A DNA stretch of 15,169 nt from Gallionellaceae bacterium (GTDB lineage Bacteria; Pseudomonadota; Gammaproteobacteria; Burkholderiales; Gallionellaceae). A model generated the notes under the pieces. That model did not search any database. It was not told where the DNA came from and saw only the letters and a list, made by a program, of their open reading frames with translations. Positions within the stretch are counted from its first letter, which is position 1. Every line of letters begins with the position of its first letter. This document shows, piece after piece, positions 7,309-14,815 of this stretch. The stretch covers positions 1 to 15,169 of the forward strand of contig PLYB01000227.1 in assembly GCA_003151655.1 (NCBI GenBank). Reading direction: 5' to 3'. The position numbers and the translations under genes are program-made.

Positions 7309-7646
7309 TCTCGAACAAACTTGATATACCAAATAAAAACGAGACCAGAAATCCCTCTATTTGCAAATTCCTTTCTCTGCGCCTTGTGGCTTTTCACATT
7401 TGTTGGAAGCACATACTTTATCTCTCTTACATAGCTTTGTAGCCTACACCGGACACTTCATAACAATTAGCGGTCATAGCTATTGACATGATGTCCCCCA
7501 TTTGAAAGTAACGGAAACGGCGCCGATGCCATGACAAAATTGACCAACATTAGACCGTTATAGCCTCACAATCCACCGTAAAACCGACCAAATGCGCGGG
7601 CAAGCATGAGCGACATGATCAGGATTCCAGCGCCAAAGACGAGTAT
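7309..7646. other. Gene-free stretch upstream of orphan ORF
   Basis: No supported gene. It contains the odd palindrome GACATGATGTC (7485-7495), overlapping a TTGACA (7484-7489) that has no good -10 box at 16-18 bp. The frame of the following ORF stays open back to 7554 but offers no start codon with a ribosome site. On the minus strand this stretch would be the body of any transcript ending at the terminator at 7284-7308. Confidence 0.4.
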
Positions 7647-7943
7647 ATGGCTTGTCTTGCGCAGATCGAAGATTCCGATGCGGCAGACGAGAACGTAGAC
7701 GAACTTCCTTTTTCGTCGCATAGAGCATTGCAGCTTATGGCTAAAGAAGATTGGCTGTCGAGCTATGCTCAGATTGATGAAATTGCCGACGTATTGCTTC
7801 GCATGTCGCGCCGAGCCAGACAACCCAATCCACTGGCGAACGGCGAACAGGAGTTTCTTGCGGATGTTGACGGATTTACTAACGATTTCCATGAATGGCT
7901 CGACGACACGAAGGAATTTTGCAGGTCGAGGCAAGTCAAGTAA
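7647..7943 (+). CDS. Small acidic orphan protein, unknown
   Basis: A 98-residue frame that I do not recognise. It is acidic and apparently soluble, with an amphipathic helical look (SSYAQIDEIADVLLRMSRRARQ and FLADVDGFTNDFHEWLDDTKEF), and has two cysteines. Codon use and composition look like real coding sequence and better than the overlapping minus-strand frame (7566-8090). The ribosome site before ATG 7647 is poor. The frame continues upstream to a stop at 7551 without another ATG, GTG or TTG, so the true N-terminus may have been lost or it may be a decayed gene. No operon partner is evident; the next gene starts 218 bp later. Confidence 0.4.
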   Translation: MACLAQIEDSDAADENVDELPFSSHRALQLMAKEDWLSSYAQIDEIADVLLRMSRRARQPNPLANGEQEFLADVDGFTNDFHEWLDDTKEFCRSRQVK

Positions 7944-8160
7944 TTCGTAAGTGGGAGATTTAACAGGCTGGAATCTTGATGTATTATTTTTGCAACAAAA
8001 AATAATATTTTGGACTGCTTTGGGGCGGTGATTATTGAGATACTCATGGGCGGTATGTGCCAAAAGGAGTCTATCAATCCTGCCTTCCAATTTGGTCGGT
8101 TTCGGATAGAATGTCCCCAGCTATTTATTCGATACGCCAACAAACTCAAGGCCAGAGAAC

Positions 8161-10167
8161 ATGAGCAAATCTAAGCTGCGCTACCTGTTCCCTTTCATCA
8201 TGGCGGTAGCCTTTCTTGTTGCTATCCCACTCCATTCTCAGGCCGCAACAAAAAGTAAGCACAATGCGGCTCAGCAAATAGAAAAAGAACGTCTTGTTCT
8301 AATGCCTCTGCGTATTCCTGAGGAAGATAAAGATCTTGCTGGCTCAATGGAAACAGCGTTGGTTAAAGGGCTAAAACAGAGGTATGAAGTATTCTCCGGC
8401 GAGCAGGTTTCTCAAAAGGCTCACCAGATATTCATGAAAGAATCCCAAAATACAGCTCATAAAGAATGTGACGAAACTCGCTGTATGCAGAATATTGCTG
8501 AAGCATTCCAAGCTGAACTTATCGCAACAGCAAATGTAACAAAGAAAGAAGGAAGCTATTTCTTGGCATTAAGTATTCAGAATATTTTTGACAACAAAGT
8601 GGTTCAATCTGAATCATTGACATGCGAAAAGTGCACCGCAGTCCAAGTGGTAGACAAACTCAAAGAACTGAGTGGCACCATTGCTACAGCAGCTGCCGCC
8701 CCCACCCCAGAAGCTCCACAACCAAAAATAAATTTGAGCGATTCCGAAACCTCCCTGTGGAACGAAGTCAAGACCACCAACACCATCGACGACTACCAGA
8801 CCTATCTCGCGCAATATCCCAAAGGTAAATATGTGGCACTTGCCAATAGCCGCATCAAGAAGTTGCAATATGAAGCGGCAGCCGAACTTGCCAAACAGGA
8901 ACAAGAGGCTTGGGAAGCGGCAGATAAATCTGGCGGTGTGGACGGCTATCAGGGCTATCTTAAAAGCTTTCCAAATGGGAAATATGCTGGGCTGGCACAA
9001 GAGCGTATTCACAAACTGCAAACCGATTTGGCAGCCCGCCAAGAACAGGAGTTATGGCAAAAGGCTGATGCTAGTAATAATACCCAGAATATCTTGGCAT
9101 ATCTTGACCGTTACCCGAGCGGGCGCTTCGCTGAACAGGCGCAGCTCAAGCTGACGGCAGTGAAGCAGCGGGAAGCCGACCGGGCAAGACAGGAAATGGC
9201 GCGCATCACCGAGCAGGAGCGCCAAGAACGCGAGGCAGCTGCGCTGCAATGGGCGAATTCAGACAATGGCGCGGATATCAACGGGAATGACGCTGAACAA
9301 TACTGTGCCAGCAAAGGCAGCGGCTGGCGCTTGCCGACATGGGCCGAGTTGCGTAGTAGTTACAAGTCCGGTCATTCAACACCGTGCGGGCGTTTGAAAT
9401 GCAATATTTCCTCGAATTCCCGTCTGACCGGCCATTGGTTATGGACCAAGGAGCAAGACGGTTCCTCCGAGGCCCGAGGCTTTTGCGTTGGGGAAGATCG
9501 GCTCAACAGCGGTGATTGTGCAATCATATCCTCCGAACGGGTTCTTTGTGTAAAGCGCGAAGCACAAGAACAAGCTGCAGCAGCAGAAAGGCAACGGCGA
9601 GAAGCAGGCAATGGCCCGGCGATGATCCGCATACCCGGCAAGAACTACGAGATGGGCAAATTCGATGTAACACAAAAAGAATGGCGCGACATTATGGGCA
9701 GCAGCCCCAGCCACTTTAGCAGTTGCGGCGACACCTGCCCCGTAGAAAGCGTTAGCTGGAATGACGTGCATGAGTTTATTCAAAAGCTCAACGCTAAAAC
9801 GGGTAAGCAATACCGCCTCCCAATCGAAGAAGAATGGGAATACGCCTGTTATGGCGGTAACAAGACAGAATATTGTGGAAGCAACGACATCGACAGCGTA
9901 GCTTGGTATCACGATAACAGTAACAGTACTACGCATCCAGTAGGACAAAAGCAAGCAAACGGCTACGGACTATACGATATGAGCGGGAACGTGTGGCAGT
10001 GGATGGAAAACTTGTATGACGGAAGCCATCCTGACTATGGGCGTGCGCAGCGTGGTGGCCCTTGGGGTGGCAACACGAATTTCTTGCGCGCTACCAGCCG
10101 CACCACCATCGACCCTGATAACCGGTTCTTCGCCTACGGGTTCCGCTTGGCTAGAACGCTTCCATAG
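8161..10167 (+). CDS. Exported multi-domain protein: TolB-like region, three repeats, Lcl_C-like and FGE-sulfatase-fold domains
   Basis: A 668-residue protein with a Sec signal peptide (hydrophobic 9-24, cleavage after SQA at about 28), hence periplasmic or secreted. Residues about 40-170 resemble TolB-N/CsgG-like folds that often carry C-x4-C and CxxC (CDETRC, CEKC). Three repeats follow, with tryptophans at 200, 251 and 299 and the consensus W...Y..YL..YP.GkYa..A..ri..L, linked by charged coiled-coil stretches. Next is an Lcl_C/DUF1566-like domain (about 365-475, GWRLPTWAELRSS). It ends with a formylglycine-generating-enzyme-fold domain (about 485-668: YRLPIEEEWEYAC, YGLYDMSGNVWQWMEN, RGGPWGG, FRLAR). 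The catalytic cysteines expected after RGG are absent, so enzyme activity is unlikely and binding or scaffolding is more probable. The start has a weak ribosome site. Confidence 0.85.
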   Translation: MSKSKLRYLFPFIMAVAFLVAIPLHSQAATKSKHNAAQQIEKERLVLMPLRIPEEDKDLAGSMETALVKGLKQRYEVFSGEQVSQKAHQIFMKESQNTAHKECDETRCMQNIAEAFQAELIATANVTKKEGSYFLALSIQNIFDNKVVQSESLTCEKCTAVQVVDKLKELSGTIATAAAAPTPEAPQPKINLSDSETSLWNEVKTTNTIDDYQTYLAQYPKGKYVALANSRIKKLQYEAAAELAKQEQEAWEAADKSGGVDGYQGYLKSFPNGKYAGLAQERIHKLQTDLAARQEQELWQKADASNNTQNILAYLDRYPSGRFAEQAQLKLTAVKQREADRARQEMARITEQERQEREAAALQWANSDNGADINGNDAEQYCASKGSGWRLPTWAELRSSYKSGHSTPCGRLKCNISSNSRLTGHWLWTKEQDGSSEARGFCVGEDRLNSGDCAIISSERVLCVKREAQEQAAAAERQRREAGNGPAMIRIPGKNYEMGKFDVTQKEWRDIMGSSPSHFSSCGDTCPVESVSWNDVHEFIQKLNAKTGKQYRLPIEEEWEYACYGGNKTEYCGSNDIDSVAWYHDNSNSTTHPVGQKQANGYGLYDMSGNVWQWMENLYDGSHPDYGRAQRGGPWGGNTNFLRATSRTTIDPDNRFFAYGFRLARTLP

Positions 10168-10222
10168 CGTAGCGGGAGGGAACTTGCTCCTTGGTTCTTC
10201 ACTCCTTTACCCCGAAAAAATT

Positions 10223-10248
10223 ATCGAGGCCGGAGATCGAGGCCGGAG
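10223..10248. repeat. Perfect 13-bp tandem duplication
   Basis: ATCGAGGCCGGAG is present twice head to tail. It lies about 55 bp after the stop of the exported protein gene. The second copy supplies the GGAG in front of a short open frame. Most simply this is a slippage duplication. Confidence 0.75.
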
Positions 10249-10254
10249 AAAAAA

Positions 10255-10392
10255 ATGAAGATGTTTTTTTGGTATGGGGGCGTAGCCCTCCTGCAATATT
10301 TTCAGCGACTGCTATTCGGAAAAGTGACCGACCAGATTGCGTCTCGTTTCCTGCCCATCAGTTTGTTCTGCTTTCGGGCGACGAAAATCTAG
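10255..10392 (+). CDS. Possible 45-residue small protein
   Basis: ATG at 10255 is preceded by CGGAGAAAAAA (GGAG about seven bases upstream). The frame runs MKMFFWYGGVALLQYFQRLL and on to a stop at 10390-10392. The first half is hydrophobic and aromatic and could insert in a membrane. I do not recognise it. A frame this short in a region rich in small repeats may be chance. Confidence 0.2.
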   Translation: MKMFFWYGGVALLQYFQRLLFGKVTDQIASRFLPISLFCFRATKI

Positions 10393-10633
10393 GAGCAAAT
10401 TACAAATTAAGCTCCCAGTTACCTGCCCGTCACGAAGGGCAGTGGCCGACCTCTGCCTGTTAGTCTTTGCCAACATCTATGACCGCTCTGAATTCTACTC
10501 CTGCCGTTCAATTTGCAGAAAACTTGTCAGTCAATTTGCCCGTTCCAAACTTGTCATTGCGGTACGTACTTAGATCCATTGCCCGATAACGGGCAGTGTT
10601 TCAGGCACTAACTCAATGCCTTGAAAGATTTGT

Positions 10634-11223
10634 TCAGTCATTGTTATCTTTTGTGACAAGTACTTTTTCGATCCGCCGGTCAGGTACGAGCCAGCCTGCG
10701 GCCACTAATACAAAAAGGAATTGGGCTGCCCACTGTAGCCAGAAAGCGGCGAAAGTTGCTCCGAGGTAGATGAGTATAGAGGCCTTGCCTTTCCAATCTT
10801 TACCAACCGCTTTCTTTAAGATTGAATTACTGCCTTGTGAAGCGATGATGGCCTGTTGCAGCGTCCTGTATGCGATTGCCGCCATTAGAAGAACAACACC
10901 ATAAATGGCTGACGGCACAGCAGCGAAATTATTTTCACCCATCCACGCAGTTGAGAAGGGAAACAACGACAACCAAAACATCAGATGCAGGTTGGCCCAC
11001 AGAATCGACCCCGTTACATATTCACAGGTTTGCAGCATGTGATGATGGTTGTTTCAGTAAATTCCGACATAGACGAAGCTAAGTACATAGCTGAGGAACA
11101 CCGGCAGTAAGGGTGTGAGGCTATATATATCCTCACCATGTGGAACTTTAATTCCAATACCATGATAGTGATAATGATGGCTATCACGCCATCGCTGAAT
11201 GCCTCTAATCGCCCGGTATCCAT
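10634..11223 (-). pseudogene. TMEM175-family potassium channel gene, inactivated
   Basis: Bacterial TMEM175 proteins are six-helix K+ channels of about 200 residues. The N-terminus here (MDTGRLEAFSDGVIAIIITI) has the family's R-xxx-FSD signature and the remainder (LLPVFLSYVLSFVYVGIY, NNHHHMLQ, WANLHLMFWLSLFPFSTAWMG) is also diagnostic. The frame is broken twice. A base is missing after codon 26 (about 11145/11146), where inserting one G would restore LELKVPHGED. The tryptophan expected before NNHHH is TGA at 11054-11056. Corrected, the product would be about 196 residues, normal for the family. Two independent lesions argue for decay rather than one sequencing error. The 134-codon remnant from an internal ATG at 11038 lacks the first two helices. 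Confidence 0.85.
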
Positions 11224-11308
11224 TTTTTCTTTTCAATTGTGGGTTGAGATTAGCAAGCGATTAAGTAGCCAATCGCTTGGCACCATTTTGAAACGCTTTG
11301 CACGCCGG

Positions 11309-12028
11309 CTATCTGGAAGGTAATTCGTTGGCTCGTAGATCAAAGACCAGCACTTCGGCGCCTTTTCCCGCATGAATATTAATACTGGGTTCATCGCGCA
11401 CTCTTGCGCCATCCCCGCCTTCGAAATGAATACCGTTGACCAACACCTCCCCCCGCGCCACATGAATGTAAGCATAGCGCCCCGGTACGAGTTCGAACGA
11501 TGCTTGCTCTTCGCCATCGAAAAGCCCGGCATAAACCCGCGCATTCTGGCAAACTGGCAACGAGCCGCTCTCTTCATCCGGCGAAACAATCAAGCGCAGC
11601 TTCCCACGTTTTTCGGCATCGGGGAAATGGGTCTGCTGATAGCGCGTCTTGATTCCCTTTATTTTCGGCGTAATCCATATCTGGAGAAAGTGTACCAGCT
11701 CACTGCCGGAATGATTGAATTCGCTATGCGTGATGCCGGTGCCCGCGCTCATCATTTGCACGTCGCCGGGACGTATCACCGATCCTGTCCCCATCGAGTC
11801 TTTGTGCTCCAGCGCGCCATCCAGTACGTATGAAAAAATCTCCATGTCCCGATGCGGGTGCTTCCCGAACCCCTGACCGGGCTGGACGATGTCATCATTT
11901 ATGACTAGCAGGTCAGAAAAGCCAACCTGGTTCAGATCGTAATAGTTGCCAAAGGAAAAGGTGTGGCGCGAATACAACCAGCCGAAGTCGGCGGTTCCGC
12001 GGTCTTCTGAGCGGCGCATTTCTATCAT
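11309..12028 (-). CDS. Pirin family protein (YhhW/quercetinase type)
   Basis: A bicupin of 239 residues. Metal ligands are all present at the positions known for E. coli YhhW: H57 and H59 (GKHPHRDMEIF), H101 and E103 (GITHSEFN). The N-terminal cupin carries the pirin signature and the second half (ELVPGRYAYIHVARGEVLVNG) the second cupin. YhhW-type pirins show quercetin 2,3-dioxygenase activity in vitro; the physiological substrate here is unknown. It is cytoplasmic, without a signal peptide. GGAGG lies seven bases before the ATG at 12028. It follows the ferredoxin-like gene on the same strand after about 155 bp. The downstream TMEM175 gene is decayed. Confidence 0.93.
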   Translation of the reverse strand: MIEMRRSEDRGTADFGWLYSRHTFSFGNYYDLNQVGFSDLLVINDDIVQPGQGFGKHPHRDMEIFSYVLDGALEHKDSMGTGSVIRPGDVQMMSAGTGITHSEFNHSGSELVHFLQIWITPKIKGIKTRYQQTHFPDAEKRGKLRLIVSPDEESGSLPVCQNARVYAGLFDGEEQASFELVPGRYAYIHVARGEVLVNGIHFEGGDGARVRDEPSINIHAGKGAEVLVFDLRANELPSR

Positions 12029-12141
12029 TTTAGCCTCCGGTTAAATTGTTAATCAAACACGGGTTAATGTCCAACAGGTGAATTCTACCCGAGAATGTTT
12101 CCTGCACTCTGCGAAACCAGTCGTTACAATTTTTCATTACC

Positions 12142-12163
12142 CGACAGCGAAGTTCCGCTGTCG
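12142..12163. other. Hairpin between iron-sulfur gene and pirin gene
   Basis: CGACAGCG (12142-12149) and CGCTGTCG (12156-12163) form a perfect 8-bp stem with loop AAGTTC. It lies 21 bp after the stop of the minus-strand iron-sulfur gene. No T-run follows on either strand, so it may slow transcription or protect a 3' end rather than terminate efficiently. Confidence 0.5.
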
Positions 12164-12183
12164 AGACGCAGCTGAAGTAATGC

Positions 12184-12423
12184 TTATGAGTCAGCTTTGT
12201 CAGGAGAACTGTCATCAAATTTATAATTCAGCGCACCAGATGGACAAAGATCAATCGCCGCTGCCACTTCCTTCGCATCAGCCAATTCTGGCGTTATCCA
12301 ACGGCTCCGTGAGGCGTCAAAAACCGCCGACAGGGTTCGAAGGCACACTCCAGAATGAATACATACTCTCGGGTCGAAGGTAACGATCATCTCTGGTGCA
12401 CGATATGTCTGCAGCATCTTCAA
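12184..12423 (-). CDS. YjdI-like (Fer4_19) small iron-sulfur protein
   Basis: A 79-residue protein of the divergent 4Fe-4S mono-cluster family that includes E. coli YjdI. Conserved blocks are FDPRVCIHSGVCLRTL (C21 and C27, with H23 between), a tryptophan near WITPE, and DLCPSGALNYKF (C60). Only three cysteines are present, normal in this family, so the fourth ligand or a 3Fe cluster remains open. The C-terminus is acidic and charged. The ATG at 12423 has GAGGAAA about 11 bases upstream, a little far; ATG 12417 is an alternative. It is 57 bp downstream of the reconstructed end of the interrupted gene on the same strand, which suggests an original operon. Confidence 0.88.
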   Translation of the reverse strand: MKMLQTYRAPEMIVTFDPRVCIHSGVCLRTLSAVFDASRSRWITPELADAKEVAAAIDLCPSGALNYKFDDSSPDKADS

Positions 12424-12480
12424 GTTTCCTCAGTTTCTTGGCGTGATTGTTGACTATTCAGAGCTTGCCCTCCAATCATC

Positions 12481-12528
12481 TCAAATGAATTTTTGTACTT
12501 CAAAAATACTGAAGGCGGCGTATGTGTC
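12481..12528 (-). pseudogene. 3' remnant of the gene split by the IS
   Basis: If the IS and one copy of its TGTC duplication are removed, the minus-strand frame of the segment at 14356-14122 continues here without a shift. It adds DTYAAFSIFEVQKFI and then TGA (12483-12481). This 3' tail ends 57 bp before the iron-sulfur gene. The product is not recognised. Confidence 0.6.
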
Positions 12529-12547
12529 GATTGTGTTGAAAAACTCT
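12529..12547. repeat. Left terminal inverted repeat of the IS
   Basis: GATTGTGTTGAAAAACTCT, exact inverse of 14103-14121, directly after the TGTC target copy at 12525-12528. Its first 17 bases are also the ends of the small element at 14431-14649. Confidence 0.9.
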
Positions 12548-12654
12548 TCAATAATTTTACCGTTTTTTGGGCGGAGTTTTGATTTGAAATTTATTTTGTT
12601 GAACTCGCAGAGTTGCAAGATTAGATTTGACGATTCGACTTCCCTTATTGGCCT

Positions 12655-14040
12655 TTAAGCAGGCACTATTTTCTTCTCCTGTGCTTCAGGTACTAGCCAT
12701 TTAGCCATTCGTCGCAGATTTTGCGCAGTCGCTGCCAGCAGGAACTCATCCTGCGCCCCGCTGAATCCTCTTAATCGCAGTTTATCCATTTTTAGAATGC
12801 GCTTCAGATGTGCAAAGAGCATCTCTACCTTCTTCCGTTGCCTGCATGAATCCTTGAAGGCATCCGTTTTGCCGATAGCTCGCGCAACGTCTCTGGCCTT
12901 TTCATGAATACTGCGTGCAATTTTTCGAATCGGGGTATTGGGGCAACAGCGATTCTTATTCGGGCATGCTGCACAGTCTGGCTGGCTTGAGCGATAGACA
13001 ATCGTATCTTTTTTCGTGATTCGATCACGTGGATTCTTGAAGGGTCGCCAATCGCAGCGTAATGCATGGCCTTCCGGGCAGCGGTATTCATTGGCCTGTT
13101 CATCCCATTGGAAATCGCTGCGAGAGAGAGTCCCGTCACTACGTTCCGATTTGTCGGCTACATGGGTATGGGGCGCGATCTTCTTTTCATCTACAAGCCA
13201 GCCAAGGATGGCGGCAGAGCCGTAGTTAGTATCACCCACCAAACGATCAGGCTTGATCTCGAATTTCTCTTCGACACGCTCTATCATGGTCTTGGTCGCT
13301 TCGACCTCTGCCGACTTGCTGACGGCTGAGGCCTCAACATCGACGATGATGCCCGCTTCAAGATCAATCAGATAGTTGGTCGAGTAGGCAAAGAATGCGG
13401 GGCCTCCCGGTGCAGCAGTCCAACTTGAGGCAGGATCTGTCATTGAAATAATTTTAGTTGGCTCCGGTGTATCGTTTGATTCTTCCAGTGCAGTAATGTA
13501 TTCGCGAACCGGGCGCATCGCGTCCTCGCGCTTGCACCAATCCATCGCTCTCTCACCTTTTAGGCCACGCTCACGCTGCGCATCCGCTTTGATGATACTG
13601 GCATCAGTGGCAAATCCTTCCCCTCGCACCAGTCCCTCGGTCATGCAACGCTGCAGCACACTCTCAAACAGGTGACGGAACGCACCGCTCTCGCGAAAGC
13701 GACCATGACGATTCTTGGAGAAGGTGGAGTGATCAGGAACCTTGTCTTCCAAACCCAAGCGGCAGAACCAGCGATAAGCCAAATTCAGATGCACTTCTTC
13801 ACAAAGACGACGCTCGGATCGAATGCCAAAGCTGTAACCAATGATCAGCATTCGGATGATCAGTTCAGGATCAATTGATGGTCTGCCGGTATGACTGTAG
13901 TACTCAGAAAGATGTTGCCGAAATTCGCTTAAATCGAGGTGGCAGTTAATGCCACGAAGGAGGTGATTCTGAGGGACCTGTTCTTCAAGGTCAAAAGAGT
14001 AGAAAAGACGCTTTTGTTGATCTGTCTGTAACCCAATCAT
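12655..14040 (-). CDS. IS1182-family DDE transposase
   Basis: Intact 461-residue transposase. The N-terminal DUF772-like region (LLRGINCHLDLSEFRQ, TGRPSIDPELIIRML, HSTFSKNR) binds DNA. The catalytic triad is most likely D146 (GFATDASIIKADA), D270 (DRLVGDTNYGSAAILGW) and E406 (QRKKVEMLFAHLKRIL). A cysteine cluster between D270 and E406 (C321, C329, C356, C359, C365, C366) is the zinc-ribbon-like insertion usual in IS1182 relatives. GGGAG lies about seven bases before the ATG at 14040, and a TATAAT box sits at 14088-14083 on the same strand, just inside the right end. It is the only gene in the element. Confidence 0.95.
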   Translation of the reverse strand: MIGLQTDQQKRLFYSFDLEEQVPQNHLLRGINCHLDLSEFRQHLSEYYSHTGRPSIDPELIIRMLIIGYSFGIRSERRLCEEVHLNLAYRWFCRLGLEDKVPDHSTFSKNRHGRFRESGAFRHLFESVLQRCMTEGLVRGEGFATDASIIKADAQRERGLKGERAMDWCKREDAMRPVREYITALEESNDTPEPTKIISMTDPASSWTAAPGGPAFFAYSTNYLIDLEAGIIVDVEASAVSKSAEVEATKTMIERVEEKFEIKPDRLVGDTNYGSAAILGWLVDEKKIAPHTHVADKSERSDGTLSRSDFQWDEQANEYRCPEGHALRCDWRPFKNPRDRITKKDTIVYRSSQPDCAACPNKNRCCPNTPIRKIARSIHEKARDVARAIGKTDAFKDSCRQRKKVEMLFAHLKRILKMDKLRLRGFSGAQDEFLLAATAQNLRRMAKWLVPEAQEKKIVPA

Positions 14041-14102
14041 ATCAAGGCTCCCAGCTTATTTCGACAAGCGAAATTATACCATTCGCAGCGTCAAATTTCG
14101 AG

Positions 14103-14121
14103 AGAGTTTTTCAACACAATC
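14103..14121. repeat. Right terminal inverted repeat of the IS
   Basis: Exact inverse of the left end; the target copy TGTC follows at 14122-14125. The transposase transcript starts inward from here. Confidence 0.9.
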
Positions 14122-14356
14122 TGTCCACAGCAATCATTCCAATGCGAAAGAATAAGTCCCTAAAGTGGAATACATTGTTCCATTTGTGGATCATACGATC
14201 CCCCATGTATGGCTTTGCCTTACCTCGATAAAATAGATTAGTAAGTTTGTCTGCCTTGGTTGGGAATACGCCGTAGGTAGTATCGACGTTATCGCCAGAA
14301 AACGGCGGATCGCTTTGGCCGATCAATGATTGCGGATAGCATTTGTCGACCTGATG
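14122..14356 (-). pseudogene. Unrecognised gene split by the IS (5' and central part)
   Basis: An open minus-strand frame of about 78 codons whose composition looks coding: SDPPFSGDNVDTTYGVFPTK, then KADKLTNLFYRGKAKPYMG, then KWNNVFHFRDLFFRIGMIAVD. The frame runs into the IS at VD and would otherwise continue in frame to 12481. Upstream, a TGA at 14359-14357 closes the frame and no start with a ribosome site is visible (TTG at 14326, ATG at 14209 and others are unsupported). So the 5' end appears lost too. I do not recognise the family; aromatic and basic residues are frequent. Without the IS it would lie directly upstream of the iron-sulfur gene. Confidence 0.55.
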
Positions 14357-14426
14357 TCAGGAATTGCTACATATCTAACAGCAAAATTGCACGTCACAAA
14401 GCAGCCATTTGTGAAGGACGGTTCAT

Positions 14427-14653
14427 GGCCGATTGTGTTGAAAAACTATTTTTTGAACCACTTTTAAAAAATTCTAGCCTCATAAAGCGATTAATATTTT
14501 TTCGATATGGGCGGGTACCTTTGGTTTTGATAAACTCACTTATGAGTCAATATGCCCAGCTACATTCGACAATCAAGTGCGATTTGTGGGCGCGCTCTTA
14601 ATTCGTGAAATTTTTTCGGGGGTGCGAAAAATAGTTTTTCAACACAATCGGCC
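14427..14653. mobile_element. MITE-like non-autonomous element related to the IS
   Basis: A 219-bp element (14431-14649) with perfect 23-bp inverted ends (14431-14453 and 14627-14649). The outer 17 bases, GATTGTGTTGAAAAACT, are identical to the ends of the neighbouring IS; beyond them the two differ (AT and a T-run here, CT in the IS). It is flanked by GGCC on both sides (14427-14430, 14650-14653), fitting the same 4-bp target duplication, although GGCC is itself a palindrome and could extend the inverted repeat to 27 bp. The interior is A+T-rich and has no credible gene, so transposition would need a transposase supplied from elsewhere. Confidence 0.85.
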
Positions 14654-14815
14654 GGTCTGAGGCAGTCAACCTTCAACCCTACAACCGACGCTTACGTATT
14701 CTATTTCAGCCTCTTAAGTATTGCCTAAACTTTTGTTCCTGCATAGTCCGCAGCAGTCGGATATGACCTTCACCACACCAGCTTCGAAAATCGTCACTAA
14801 AGTGAAGAGAAGATG

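Larger units (their letters stand above)
10168..10633. other. Mostly non-coding stretch with small repeats
   Basis: No gene of normal size is supported. It holds a perfect 13-bp tandem duplication and a 45-codon frame (both listed separately). Two related hairpins are CTGCCC/GGGCAG (10423-10442) and GCCCGATAACGGGC (about 10579-10592); neither has a T-run. They may mark the transcript ends of the flanking convergent genes. Confidence 0.45.
12529..14121 (-). mobile_element. Complete IS1182-family insertion sequence
   Basis: A 1593-bp element bounded by perfect 19-bp inverted repeats: GATTGTGTTGAAAAACTCT at 12529-12547 and its complement at 14103-14121. It is flanked by the 4-bp direct repeat TGTC (12525-12528 and 14122-14125), the target duplication. 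Inside is one intact transposase gene on the minus strand, with a 107-bp non-coding tail at the left end. Intact ends, intact gene and the clean duplication point to a recent and possibly active insertion. The insertion split a minus-strand gene. Confidence 0.9.

Noticed and set aside
7566..8090. 174-codon minus-strand frame
   Set aside because: It overlaps the better plus-strand ORF at 7647-7943 and its composition looks random. Its hydrophobic tail is the only attractive part, and no ribosome site is visible.
9240..10167. Diversity-generating retroelement target, because of the FGE/C-type-lectin-like C-terminus
   Set aside because: No reverse transcriptase gene, template repeat or variable-repeat pair was seen in the window.
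11054..11146. Programmed frameshift or TGA read as tryptophan in the TMEM175 gene
   Set aside because: No strong slippery heptamer is seen at the frame change. Other genes here use TGA as a true stop and TGG for tryptophan. Two lesions together are better explained by decay.
12078..12383. 101-codon plus-strand frame
   Set aside because: Antisense to the YjdI-like gene, which has conserved cysteines and family motifs.
14083..14100. TTGACG with TATAAT as a complete promoter in the IS right end
   Set aside because: The two boxes are only 10 bp apart on the minus strand; only the TATAAT box is retained as plausible.
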